Source: JBBQVS01 sp964250765
GTDB taxonomy: Bacteria; Chloroflexota; Ktedonobacteria; Ktedonobacterales; Ktedonobacteraceae
Assembly (NCBI GenBank): GCA_964250765.1
Contig: CAXUHF010000007.1
Span: 14,590-78,589, forward strand
DNA length: 64,000 bases
Direction: 5' to 3'
Below are positions 36,457 to 45,269 of this stretch, piece by piece (the first letter of the stretch is position 1; the number at the start of each line of letters is the position of its first letter). The translations under genes were made by a program, and so were the position numbers. The notes beneath the pieces were generated by a model. It made no database searches, was not told the DNA's origin, and saw only the letters and a list, made by a program, of their open reading frames with translations.

Positions 36457-37173
36457 TTATGCAAGAGGATCAGTACCATCCCACGTACCAGTGGATGCAA
36501 GAGGACGAAAACGTGCGAAAAGTTCTTCTTGATACCATTGTTCACTTCTTGTACGGCGTATCACGTCGATGTGTGTAGTAGAGGGGCCGTAGGCAAACGA
36601 GGTAACAGAGGGAAGCGTGCGCCACAAGCTGACGGTTGCTTGATGAAGAAAGGGAGACTCTCCAACACCTACAGAGTTTATGTAGTCAGGTTGTTGCAGC
36701 AATTGCTCTGCGACAGCAGGTACAGCATTCAGAAAAGTGCGTCTTTTAGCAAGATGAAGCGTGGCACGTGTCAGAATCACCCACGGTCCTGGCTCTGGTG
36801 GCTCTATAGGTATCATTCCTGCAAGAGGGTCACGTCCTCCCCATTTGCCATGCCAGCGCACAGGACGCATATGTACGGTCCATACTTCTTCTGCTCGATG
36901 CCTTATACGGCGCATAATAGCAGAGTGCGCCTCAAAACGTTTCAGGTCTGCATATGAGTTCCATACGGTGAATAGAGCATAGCGTTGCAAATCGGCATGT
37001 GGGTCAAACGCTCGTCCCTTGCCAACACCGAGCGAACGCCAAAAGCGCAGACCAGATGTCAGTGCAAGTGAGAAGCGATCTAGCACTAGATGCGATAACG
37101 CAATAGAACTAGCACGCTCAGGATAACGTGCTAACGTAAAGGCTACAATCGGTTCGTTTTCGGCTATCTGCAT
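36457..37173 (-). CDS. Spheroidene-monooxygenase-like (CrtA-type) protein
   Basis: 238 residues. The pattern VAFTLARYPER, FTVWNSYADLKRFEAHSAIMRRI and RWHGKWGGRDPLAG, with a late WYQEELFARFRPLAS, is that of CrtA-like proteins. CrtA inserts a keto group in carotenoids in purple bacteria; many relatives in other phyla have no carotenoid role. No carotenoid genes adjoin it, so only the family is claimed. Confidence 0.8.
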   Translation of the reverse strand: MQIAENEPIVAFTLARYPERASSIALSHLVLDRFSLALTSGLRFWRSLGVGKGRAFDPHADLQRYALFTVWNSYADLKRFEAHSAIMRRIRHRAEEVWTVHMRPVRWHGKWGGRDPLAGMIPIEPPEPGPWVILTRATLHLAKRRTFLNAVPAVAEQLLQQPDYINSVGVGESPFLHQATVSLWRTLPSVTSFAYGPSTTHIDVIRRTRSEQWYQEELFARFRPLASTGTWDGTDPLA

Positions 37174-37223
37174 AGAGCTGTATTCTCCCTTTAAGGATTA
37201 TAGAGCACCAGATAAGGTTAGTG

Positions 37224-38249
37224 CTATTGCTCATGTTTGGACGAACGATGTTCTGGATTCAATTGTTCCAGAACCTCATCTTCATCTTTACTTTGTGCTT
37301 CATATGTATTAGGAGCTTCTTCGATACGCCAGACGCCACCACGAAGAATCACATACCGCCATTCAAGGTTACGACTGTTATTAAAGTCTGCAGGAGTTGC
37401 GGTTTTAAGCAAATCAAGGACATCATCTGGCGCAGCATTGTGAATGTCTAGCTCACCTTTTTGTACTTTGTAAATATAGTTGCGTACCAACCCTTGTGGG
37501 TCTGGACGAAAGATTATACGGTCCATGTGACGCAAGTTATGTTCGGCTGCGTGACGATGTTCTGGAATGTCCATATCGATCATGATGCGCCGACGCAAGG
37601 CTTCAAAGTAGCTATACTGTATAATGCCGCTACAGATAAATTGCAACACGGAGGCCGAGTCAGATTGACTTTCATCCCATTTTTTAAACAGGTCCGCTAT
37701 CGTTCCCGCCGCATCAGCAATAATTGGAATTCCTCCAAGATGGCGTTCTGCCGCACGTTGGGCATATAGTGCTGCTAACTCTGCCACTGTTTTGCGGTCA
37801 TACAGACCATTTATATGATCCATTGCAATGCCACGTACATGACGCAAATAGCCGATAGCTGGAACGTCTTCGGGATCGCGTGGATCATGACGCGAGTTTT
37901 CGTATGGCGTCTCTACATACCAGTCTAAATTAGGCCGCTTGATGCCGACGGTAAATTGTTCAAACGGTACAACCTCATTACGCCAACTAGCGATATGCAC
38001 ACCTTTTGTTTTTGCCTCGATAAGAAATGTATTATCATACCCCTTATCAGGATCGCTGAGGAGATAAAGGATAGCGGAATGGCTCCATTTACTGCCTGTC
38101 CCAATGCGTATCATTCGTGCGAACACTTCTTTGGGGTCCTGGTTTACTCGTAGTATTACGTCCGCAACACGCATATACGGTCCTTCATCATTGGTTTGCA
38201 GAAAATAGGTCAATGGGTCATCACTCACATGTATAGCTCGATATGCCAT
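37224..38249 (-). CDS. Permuted papain-fold (YiiX/NlpC-like) protein
   Basis: 341 residues. The His of TGSKWSHSAILY comes first and the Cys of QFICSGIIQYSYFEAL later, the order expected of circularly permuted papain-like (YiiX/LRAT-type) hydrolases. IEAKTKGV between them may supply the polar third residue. Members act on amides in lipids, peptidoglycan or proteins. The start at 38249 has AAGGAG about 10 bases before; an upstream frame to 38357 lacks a good site. The second palindromic repeat lies upstream. Confidence 0.78.
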   Translation of the reverse strand: MAYRAIHVSDDPLTYFLQTNDEGPYMRVADVILRVNQDPKEVFARMIRIGTGSKWSHSAILYLLSDPDKGYDNTFLIEAKTKGVHIASWRNEVVPFEQFTVGIKRPNLDWYVETPYENSRHDPRDPEDVPAIGYLRHVRGIAMDHINGLYDRKTVAELAALYAQRAAERHLGGIPIIADAAGTIADLFKKWDESQSDSASVLQFICSGIIQYSYFEALRRRIMIDMDIPEHRHAAEHNLRHMDRIIFRPDPQGLVRNYIYKVQKGELDIHNAAPDDVLDLLKTATPADFNNSRNLEWRYVILRGGVWRIEEAPNTYEAQSKDEDEVLEQLNPEHRSSKHEQ

Positions 38250-38390
38250 CAGTATTTGCTCCTTGTCGTTATGCTCTTCCACTTCAAGATTATGCACTTC
38301 TACACAGTTTTTTGCAAGAGAAACAACAAGTAGGGATGTAGGGGTAAAGCCTTTCAATAGTATGTTTTTTTAAGAGATGTGTTAAAGTGC

Positions 38391-38465
38391 CTGTAGGGAC
38401 CGATTTATCATGTCCTCGTTGGCATTTCGATTGCTAACAAGGACGTGATAAATCGGTCCCTACAG
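38391..38465. repeat. Palindromic repeat family copy 2
   Basis: 25-base ends 38391-38415 and 38441-38465 match as inverted repeats at 24 of 25 positions, with an inner stem continuing through G-T pairs. The ends share the GTAGGGACCGATTTATC core with the element at 34491-34593. It lies between the papain-like gene start and the SUMT gene stop. Confidence 0.75.
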
Positions 38466-38492
38466 GTGTTTCTTCTCTAACGTATGCGATAT

Positions 38493-39368
38493 CTATAATG
38501 CGATCAATTGAGGAACATTTGCATACGTATCCTCGAACCATGCAAGTGAATCGCTGAGTGCAACAACTGATCCGATCACAGTGATAGCTGGCGATTTGAT
38601 CTTCACAGCTTTAGCATGCTTTGCAATTTTATCAAGCGAGTCTACGACGACACGCTGGTAGGATGTTGTACCTTGCTGTATGACTGCAGCAGGTGTGCTT
38701 GGTGCAAGAGAGTGTTGCATTAGGGATCGTGTAATACGTGGCAGAGACTTCACACCCATTAAAACAACTAATGTACCACCCGACGCTACACACATAGCTG
38801 CAGCCTCCCAGTTTACGGTGGAACCTTCAGATGCATCATCTTCGTGTCCCGTTACAACCATAACAGAGGAAGCTAGACCCCGGTGCGTCACAGGAATACC
38901 AGCCGCCGCAGGGACAGCAAAAGCAGAGCTTACGCCCGATACTATTTCAAATGCAATGTTTGCTTGTACCAGTGCTAACGCCTCTTCTCCGCCCCGTCCA
39001 AAGACAAAAGGATCGCCACCTTTCAGGCGTACAACGGTATATCCTTGTTGTGCATAGCTCACAAGTAACGCGTTGATCTCCTCCTGTTGTACGGCATGGC
39101 GTCCCGATTCTTTGCCAACAAAGACGCGTATAGCATGCATTGGGGCTTCGTCAAGCAGATCAAGATTCACAAGACGGTCATAGATAACTACATCGGCAAC
39201 CTGAAGGGCGCGTAGTCCTTTGACTGTAATCAACTCTGAATCGCCGGGACCTGCACCAACGAGAAATACTTTACCTTGTGCCGTTGTCTCTATGTCCTCA
39301 CTAAACTGAGGATGAAGCGGCTCTTTGCCGCTATTCTTGCTCACACGCTCACGCATACTGATTGACAT
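38493..39368 (-). CDS. cobA: Uroporphyrinogen-III C-methyltransferase (SUMT)
   Basis: 291 residues. It uses SAM twice to methylate uroporphyrinogen III to precorrin-2, the first step to siroheme. Family blocks are FLVGAGPGDSELITVKG, VRLKGGDPFVFGRGGEEA, SGVSSAFAVPAAAGIPVTHRG and LVVLMGV. The start at 39368 has GAGGAG about 15 bases before it and overlaps the precorrin-2 dehydrogenase stop by 20 bases. Last gene of the sulfite reductase/siroheme operon. Confidence 0.94.
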   Translation of the reverse strand: MSISMRERVSKNSGKEPLHPQFSEDIETTAQGKVFLVGAGPGDSELITVKGLRALQVADVVIYDRLVNLDLLDEAPMHAIRVFVGKESGRHAVQQEEINALLVSYAQQGYTVVRLKGGDPFVFGRGGEEALALVQANIAFEIVSGVSSAFAVPAAAGIPVTHRGLASSVMVVTGHEDDASEGSTVNWEAAAMCVASGGTLVVLMGVKSLPRITRSLMQHSLAPSTPAAVIQQGTTSYQRVVVDSLDKIAKHAKAVKIKSPAITVIGSVVALSDSLAWFEDTYANVPQLIAL

Positions 39369-40056
39369 AGTTTTTCTTCTCCTCGAACTCAGCATTAAGT
39401 GTATTACTCGGAACAGCAACGTTATATGTCTTCAAGAGGTTTGATGTTTCCTCAACTGCCTGTTCAACGTTTCCATTTGTCAGTTGTGTCAGGATGTTGG
39501 AGACGTAGTAATCGCCGAAAAAGTCGTCTCGCTTCGCGTATGAGACTCCGTTCTTGCGCAAATGCGCACGAGCAACAGAAGCTAAACGCAAGTAGGCACC
39601 ATATGCAAAAGGAAACTGTGCCTCCAAGCTTTGACGAATGCGCTTTGCAAGACCAGGACTCGCTCCCTCTGTAGAGACCGCAATGGTTAGTTGCTCTCTA
39701 CGCAGAATGGAGGGGATAATAAATGAGCAATAGCGCGGAACATCGACGATATTGACTAACTGACCGCGCTCCTTTGTTTCTTTACAAATGACATCTATCA
39801 ATTTTTGATCGTTTGTTGCGGCAATCACCAGTAAAGCACCCTCTAAATCGCCGTATTCGTATGCCTTCTGCCATAACGTTACGCGTTTGTGTTCAGCCTG
39901 CAACAACAATTCATTGCAAAATTCTGGACTTAGTACTGTTACATAAGCACCACTTCCAGAAAGTGCCGAAGCTTTCTCCGCCGCGATACGGTCGCCTCCA
40001 ATAACGATAGTGGAGCGGTCTCGTATGTCGAGCATAATAGGATAGTATTTTGACAT
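39349..40056 (-). CDS. Precorrin-2 dehydrogenase / siroheme synthase N-domain
   Basis: 235 residues. It oxidises precorrin-2 with NAD+ and may insert iron to give siroheme. The NAD-binding site is IVIGGDRIAAEKASALSG. A SirC/Met8/CysG-N-like block follows: VNIVDVPRYCSFIIPSILRR and ISTEGASPGLAKRIRQ-like VSTEGASPGLAKRIRQSLE. The start at 40056 has GAGAGGTG about 8 bases before. Between cysI and the SUMT gene in one operon. Confidence 0.9.
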   Translation of the reverse strand: MSKYYPIMLDIRDRSTIVIGGDRIAAEKASALSGSGAYVTVLSPEFCNELLLQAEHKRVTLWQKAYEYGDLEGALLVIAATNDQKLIDVICKETKERGQLVNIVDVPRYCSFIIPSILRREQLTIAVSTEGASPGLAKRIRQSLEAQFPFAYGAYLRLASVARAHLRKNGVSYAKRDDFFGDYYVSNILTQLTNGNVEQAVEETSNLLKTYNVAVPSNTLNAEFEEKKNYVNQYA

Positions 40057-40125
40057 GTTGTCTTCACCTCTCGACATGTATTCCTCGCTTTCCAAGCAAG
40101 AAGTTCATTACTTCTCCTCCTACTC

Positions 40126-41877
40126 CTATTGATAAACTTCTTGTTGCTGTACTTCGGTTTTGGCATGTAAGTAGTCAAGACCAACACGGTAACAGAAGTC
40201 ACCAAATGCTTCATTCTGCTTACGCTCATCGCGCCAAATAGCGAGCAATGGACGTATGGTGGTTACCAGCTTATCCAGGTGCACTGAGGGCGCATACAAA
40301 GCATTCATACGTGTATTGACGAGATCACCACCGACGTAGATGTTGTAGACATCTTTCGTGCGTCCAACAATGCCAATATCGCCCATAGCAGGACGCGCAC
40401 AACCGTTTGGACAGCCAGTCATACGCACACTCAAGGGCTCATCACCGAGTCCTAATGTTTGTAGGTCTGTCTCTATTTGCCGTATCAACGTTGGTAGTAC
40501 ACGCTCAGCTTCGGCAAGTGCTTGTCCGCAAGTAGGTAAAGCAGGGCAGGCCATTGCGAAACGGCGCGTACCAACATCCGCAGGGTTGGTAGGAATATTG
40601 TAGGAGGCAAGTGCATGAGCTAATGGTTCGCGCTGTTCGCTCTGTATATCGGTTAGTAAGATATTTTGTTGTGCAGTGAGACGAACACAAGGAGCAAACT
40701 CTTGTATCACATTGCGTAACCCTGTTCGCATGCTAATATCACTGGTATCCTTAATGCGTCCGTTTTCAACATAGATACCGAGTGCCCATAAGCCATCCCC
40801 TTGCTCATGCCAGCCAAGATGGTCTTGTGCATCATGCCATATTACCTCGCGTGGATCTTGCACGCTACGACCCAGCCGACTCTCTACTTCAGTACGGAAC
40901 CACGGAATACCTCGTTCTTCGACGACATATTTCATACGTGCATGCTTGCGGTTCTGGCGATCACCATAGTCGCGCTGTACCGTAACAATCGTCTCTACAA
41001 TTTCTAGCACCTCGTCAGGCGTAGCGAAACAGAGTGGCAGTGCTAGCAGAGGATGTGTTTCAGTTTTACCATGCGTCATACCCATGCCACCACCAATAAG
41101 GACAGTGAAGCCTTCGAGTGCTTCGTCTTTAAGCGTTGCGACAAGCCCGATATCTTGTGTGTACACATCAATGCAGTTGTCGCCAGGATAGGCAACCCCT
41201 ATTTTGAATTTACGTGGAAGATATGTTTTGCCGTAAATAGGTTCGACATCTTCATCTTCGGCGTGCTTGATTGTATCAACCTGCTCACCATCAATCCAGA
41301 TTTCGTGATAGGCATGGCTATGTGGCGCGAGATGAAGGGCGATACGGTTCGCAATCTCTTGTACCTGTGCTTGCGCTCGGCTGGTTACAGGAGCGGGACA
41401 GGCCATGACGTTGCGGTTCACATCGCCACACGCTGCCAACGTCGATAAAAGACTTTTATTGATATCATGAATGGTTGGACGCAAGTCGCCTTTGAGTACG
41501 CCATGCAATTGAAAGGATTGTCGAGTGGTGATACGCAGTGTCCCATTTGCATATTGTCCTGCGATGGTATCTTCCGCGAGGTATTGTTCAGCAGTCAAAG
41601 TGCCACCGGGTATGCGCGAACGCACCATGAAGCTGTACTCTTTTTCCTCACCGCTTGCTTTCCGTACCTGACGCGCATCACGATTTTCTTGCTGATAGGT
41701 GCCGTGGAACTTGAGGAGTTGCACATCGTCTGCCCCAAAGTGGCTTCCTCCTTGTTCCAGTTCTTCGACAATCTGTCCACGCAAATAATCGCTCTCGATT
41801 TTAATACGTTCAACCTTGCTTCCAACACCCGCACCTAAATGTGTAAGTGAGTTCGTTTTCTTTTCGTCGTCAGGCAT
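40126..41877 (-). CDS. cysI: Assimilatory nitrite/sulfite reductase hemoprotein (CysI type)
   Basis: 583 residues. Reduces sulfite to sulfide with siroheme and a [4Fe-4S] cluster. CVRLTAQQNILL, then CPALPTCGQA and TGCPNGCARP supply the cluster and siroheme cysteines; SRIPGGTLTAEQYL and VMACPAPVTSRA are the earlier blocks. Length and order fit cysI/sir rather than nitrite reductase, but ferredoxin- versus NADPH-coupled use is not decided; no cysJ flavoprotein adjoins. The start is 41877 after AGGAAGGA; the longer frame to 41970 starts inside the T-box and is rejected. First gene after the two leaders. Confidence 0.93.
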   Translation of the reverse strand: MPDDEKKTNSLTHLGAGVGSKVERIKIESDYLRGQIVEELEQGGSHFGADDVQLLKFHGTYQQENRDARQVRKASGEEKEYSFMVRSRIPGGTLTAEQYLAEDTIAGQYANGTLRITTRQSFQLHGVLKGDLRPTIHDINKSLLSTLAACGDVNRNVMACPAPVTSRAQAQVQEIANRIALHLAPHSHAYHEIWIDGEQVDTIKHAEDEDVEPIYGKTYLPRKFKIGVAYPGDNCIDVYTQDIGLVATLKDEALEGFTVLIGGGMGMTHGKTETHPLLALPLCFATPDEVLEIVETIVTVQRDYGDRQNRKHARMKYVVEERGIPWFRTEVESRLGRSVQDPREVIWHDAQDHLGWHEQGDGLWALGIYVENGRIKDTSDISMRTGLRNVIQEFAPCVRLTAQQNILLTDIQSEQREPLAHALASYNIPTNPADVGTRRFAMACPALPTCGQALAEAERVLPTLIRQIETDLQTLGLGDEPLSVRMTGCPNGCARPAMGDIGIVGRTKDVYNIYVGGDLVNTRMNALYAPSVHLDKLVTTIRPLLAIWRDERKQNEAFGDFCYRVGLDYLHAKTEVQQQEVYQ

Positions 41878-41918
41878 GCATGTGTTCCTTCCTGAAGCCC
41901 ATTTTCGAGAAAATGAGC

Positions 41919-42239
41919 AAAAAAAACCCTCGTCCCCCCTAACAGGGGCGAGGAATATTCGCGGTACCACCCTGGTTTATTGACACCTCACAGTGTCAAC
42001 CTTGATGAGTCGAGGCACGTTTTATTGGCGTGTCCAACTCTGGCCTCTAACGGGGCCTATCGGCTTGGTCTACAAACCTGAACGGTTCTTCAACCTGCAA
42101 CTCGGAGGTGCATTCAGTCTGGAAGCGACGTTGGCATCTCATCAGCACCAACTTTCTGTAGCCGCAAGCCACACGTACTCGTCCTCTTCACTGTCGTTAT
42201 TTGTGTACATTATTTGCACCAGAAATAGTAGCAATAAAA
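41919..42239 (-). ncRNA. T-box leader, Cys (UGC) specifier, with terminator
   Basis: A complete transcription-attenuating T-box. Stem I contains the AGUA motif (about 42179-42176) and a distal stem-loop. The specifier loop has the codon TGC at 42112-42110, followed by A and the lower helix (GAGG/CCTC). The antiterminator motif AGGGTGGTACCGCG is at 41973-41960. A terminator (arms about 41953-41927, T-run 41926-41919) follows. Uncharged tRNA would bind both sites and let transcription reach cysI. The acceptor bulge reads UGGU, which pairs best with a tRNA whose discriminator is A; most bacterial tRNA-Cys have U there. Confidence 0.9.
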
Positions 42240-42265
42240 AAACCCTTCATCTTGTTGATGAGGGG
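42236..42265 (-). terminator. SAM-I riboswitch terminator
   Basis: CCCCTCATC-aacaa-GATGAAGGG stem with a following run of T's. It stands right after the SAM-I aptamer, so SAM binding favours it. Confidence 0.85.
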
Positions 42266-42285
42266 CGGTAGCGCTTTGCTATTCC

Positions 42286-42393
42286 CTCATCTTGCGAAAT
42301 AAAAATATTTCGCCGGAATTGGCACCCTTCCTGCACTGTACAGATGGGTTGCCGGGTTTCATCGGGCCGTTTCCCTCCACCCTTCGCGATGAG
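42286..42393 (-). ncRNA. SAM-I (S-box) riboswitch aptamer
   Basis: All conserved S-box blocks are present in order: CTCATC (P1), GGGTGGAGGG, CGGCCCGATGAAACCCGGCAA (without the last A in some family members), GGGTGCCAATTCC and closing GATGAG (P1'). A terminator lies directly after. SAM-bound form ends transcription, so the operon needs low SAM. The T-box follows at 42239-41919 on the same transcript. Confidence 0.94.
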
Positions 42394-42448
42394 AGCAGTT
42401 ATTACTGCTGCTATGCAATTGTAAAGTGCTTTTGCTTTGTTAGTAAGT

Positions 42449-42477
42449 AGTATACTTACCTCTATCAGCTTTGTCAA
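42449..42477 (-). promoter_or_regulatory. Consensus sigma70 promoter for the sulfite reductase operon
   Basis: On the minus strand: TTGACA (42477-42472), exactly 17 bases, TATACT (42454-42449). Transcription would start near 42442, just before the SAM-I aptamer. Confidence 0.88.
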
Positions 42478-42533
42478 GTTTTATGAAAAATCAAAGCTCC
42501 CTCACATGAGTCTGAAAGGAACAATGAAAATAT

Positions 42534-42781
42534 ATGGCTACGACATCTAAAGGCACACTGGACGCGAAAACCGTACTCTATATGAAGGCTATACAAGCGT
42601 TCGTCCCTTCTCCCAATACGAACGAGAGCATCCTGATGATGCCCTCAAATATGTTGCCTTGACGCAACCAGTCTGGTCAATGCTTATGTGGGAGCAGTAT
42701 CATCCCGGCGAGAAGATGGTCGAAACCAATTTGCTGTACTGGAAATATAAAGTGGATACCCTCACACTCCCTAAGTTCTAA
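42534..42781 (+). pseudogene. Small gene broken by a TA duplication
   Basis: ATG 42534 opens MATTSKGTLDAKTVLY and then runs out of frame. The frame two bases on reads EGYTSVRPFSQYEREHPDDA, then WSMLMWEQYHPGEKMVE, and stops at 42779-42781. Removing one TA from the TATA at about 42579-42582 joins them into about 81 residues. The reconstructed protein is well formed but not from a known family. Either a young pseudogene or an assembly error. Confidence 0.5.
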
Positions 42782-42877
42782 GAGAAACACTAAGTGCCCT
42801 TTAAAATTGTGCTACACTGAGAGCAGCTTTCCTTGCTTTGCCACATTCGTAGTCAGTAAAGAAATGAGGATTACACA

Positions 42878-44281
42878 ATGCAACGACGCGTGCTGCTCCT
42901 TCTGGCATTACTCACACTTGTAAGCGGTTTTGCAGTAGCTTCTGATAGCACGGCTTATGCAACTACCACAAGAAGTTGTATTGTTCCAGGCAAAACAAAT
43001 ACACTTACGGGAGCACTTCAAGGTGCCAACTACACGATTGCGGTTCCGTCGAACTGGAATGGCACACTCGCTCTCTATAGTCATGGCTATGTATTTTCTA
43101 CACAACCACTACTTAAACCTGCTCCTGATGCAAGCGACTCTGCAAGTGGTGCGGCTCTTTTAAGCAAAGGTTATGCACTTGCTGGTTCGTCGTACAGTCA
43201 AAATGGGTGGGCAATTCAGCAAGCATTTCATGACCAGATAGCATTACTGAACTATTTTGATGCGACGTGTGGACATCCAACCCGTACCGTTGCTTGGGGT
43301 GACTCACTGGGTGGCATCATTACAGCGGGAATTGTTCAGTTGTATCCTGAACGTTTCACAGGAGCCTTACCTATGTGTGGCGTAGTTGCTGGCGGCATTG
43401 GAACGTGGAATCAAGCACTTGATAGCTCCTTTGCATTCAACGTCCTTCTCGCTCAAAGCAAACTCTCAGTTGTTCATATCACTAACCCAAACGACAGCTT
43501 TAAGCAGGCCGAAGCCATTCTGCAAGCAGCGCAAAAATCTGCTCAGAGCCGTGCACGTATTTCTCTTGTCGCGGCATTAGGAGACATTCCAGGCTGGTTT
43601 GATCCAAAATCTCCTGAACCTGCTTCAAGCAACTACATTACTCAAGAGCAGAACCAATATAACTGGGAAAATCAAGTTGACTTTCCATTTGCCTTTGGTG
43701 CCCGCGCAGAACTTGAAAATCGCGCTAGCGGTAATCCATCGTGGAACGTTGGAGTCGATTATAGTAAGCAACTCAGCCTTTCGACAAGTAATGCCGAAGT
43801 CAAAGCATTGTACAAGCAAGCTGGACTCAACCTGGATACAGACTTAAATGCGCTTGCGAAAGCACCACGCATTTCAGCAGACCCAGAGGCTATACAGTAC
43901 CTGAACAAGTACGTTACATTCAATGGCGACCTAGATGTGCCAGTACTGACGCTACATACGACTGGTGATGGCCTTGTGGTCAATCAGGATGAGCAAGCCT
44001 ACAAGAGCGTCGTGAATGCACACGGAGATGCAGGCATGTTGCGTCAAACCTTCGTACATCGTGCTGGGCACTGTGCATTCACTCCTGCCGAGAAACTGAC
44101 TGCGTTTGGCACACTTATTCAGCGTCTCGATACTGGAAAATGGGGATCGATAAATCCAACCCTACTTAACAAAGAGGCGGCCTCTTTGGGCACTACGTTA
44201 AATCCAGCATCACCAGCATTTCTTGCTTACACACCAACACCGTTCTTACGTCCATATGCTGTACGTAATGAGTGTTGTTAA
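42878..44281 (+). CDS. Secreted alpha/beta hydrolase
   Basis: 467 residues. Signal peptide (about 1-28). Nucleophile elbow AWGDSLGG, acid probably in LHTTGDGLV, and histidine in HRAGHCAFTPAE, a closing block seen in tannase/feruloyl-esterase-like hydrolases. A Cys pair and a terminal NECC suggest disulfides in an exported enzyme. A hairpin follows the stop. Function beyond ester or amide hydrolysis is unknown. Confidence 0.85.
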   Translation: MQRRVLLLLALLTLVSGFAVASDSTAYATTTRSCIVPGKTNTLTGALQGANYTIAVPSNWNGTLALYSHGYVFSTQPLLKPAPDASDSASGAALLSKGYALAGSSYSQNGWAIQQAFHDQIALLNYFDATCGHPTRTVAWGDSLGGIITAGIVQLYPERFTGALPMCGVVAGGIGTWNQALDSSFAFNVLLAQSKLSVVHITNPNDSFKQAEAILQAAQKSAQSRARISLVAALGDIPGWFDPKSPEPASSNYITQEQNQYNWENQVDFPFAFGARAELENRASGNPSWNVGVDYSKQLSLSTSNAEVKALYKQAGLNLDTDLNALAKAPRISADPEAIQYLNKYVTFNGDLDVPVLTLHTTGDGLVVNQDEQAYKSVVNAHGDAGMLRQTFVHRAGHCAFTPAEKLTAFGTLIQRLDTGKWGSINPTLLNKEAASLGTTLNPASPAFLAYTPTPFLRPYAVRNECC

Positions 44282-44299
44282 AGTGTAATCTAACGAGTA

Positions 44300-44342
44300 T
44301 ATGTCTTTAATGAGTTGGCAAAGTCATCTCATTAAAGACATA
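44300..44342. terminator. Hairpin between convergent genes
   Basis: 15-bp perfect arms (44300-44314, 44328-44342) with a 13-base loop, after the hydrolase stop and before the stop of the minus-strand gene. There is no T-run. Likely ends both transcripts. Confidence 0.6.
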
Positions 44343-44370
44343 AAGGACCATCGACAGAATAATAACAGTT

Positions 44371-45246
44371 TCAGGGGTTACAAAGGGAACACTGGGCAGC
44401 AGGTGCGTTGCGTAAGCCGTCAGGACGTGGTGCATGTTCTTGATAAGAACACAATGGACAACCATATATGAGTTCGCTCATAAGACTAGTTGCTTCTCCA
44501 CACCACTCACAGGGAAGGCCACGCACACTATCTACAATACCCCAACCAGGCATACTACAATGAGGACAAAGCTGTAAAAGACGTTCTGCTAAACGTTCTG
44601 CCAGGCGAGCAATGACCCGTTGTCGTGTAGGGTTCATATGAGCACGCAGGTCTGTTTCAATGAGCGCGAGACCATCAGATGCCAATGCTACACTATGCTT
44701 TATAGCTTGTTCAAGTACCTCGATATCGGTTATGCCCTTTACTATGTGTTCAAACATGATTTTCCCATGAGGTCGCACAATCAGGCCGTGAGATGGAAAT
44801 TGTGCACGTGCCAGAAATGATGTCAATTCGTCGATTGAATGTGCTGTACATTGTACTGCAACAGCATCCTCACTCACCAGAACTTCCTGTATTTGTATGC
44901 CACGCTCGTCATCTACGAAGAGCAACAACTCCGTATCCGCGATCAGCATTGGCATTTCAGGATGCGGTCCGAAGCTCCCCTCATTTGCTAATCCAAGTGG
45001 AAGCTTACTAAGATGCATACCCAGACGCGCTTTTTGAAGTACAACCTCTGCTGGGGAACCTTGCCGAGGAATCTCTCCCGTAAAGGTTCCCAAAAGATCG
45101 GTATCGATCACGTCTGGTACGCAAATAGACATGTTGAGTACTTCACGTAAGGGAGGTGCTATTTGCCGCTCCTTTCCATGCTTTGTAGCAAGTGCAACGA
45201 TACGACCTGCATATGGATGCACATCAGGACTCTTCTCCTGTACCAT
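44371..45246 (-). CDS. DUF6671-like protein with C-terminal zinc fingers
   Basis: 291 residues. It begins YAGRIVALATKHGKERQIAPPL, the N-terminal block of the DUF6671-type family. Four CxxC pairs near the end (CPHC, CEWC, CPLC, CSLC) make one or two zinc ribbons. The function is unknown. The 45270-45806 gene is 23 bases upstream on the same strand and probably co-transcribed. Confidence 0.75.
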   Translation of the reverse strand: MVQEKSPDVHPYAGRIVALATKHGKERQIAPPLREVLNMSICVPDVIDTDLLGTFTGEIPRQGSPAEVVLQKARLGMHLSKLPLGLANEGSFGPHPEMPMLIADTELLLFVDDERGIQIQEVLVSEDAVAVQCTAHSIDELTSFLARAQFPSHGLIVRPHGKIMFEHIVKGITDIEVLEQAIKHSVALASDGLALIETDLRAHMNPTRQRVIARLAERLAERLLQLCPHCSMPGWGIVDSVRGLPCEWCGEATSLMSELIYGCPLCSYQEHAPRPDGLRNAPAAQCSLCNP

Positions 45247-45269
45247 GCACTTGCTCCTTGTCGATGTAG

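Noticed and set aside
41878..41970. N-terminal extension of cysI back to 41970
   Set aside because: It would start inside the T-box antiterminator and run through the terminator; the ATG at 41877 has a good ribosome site.
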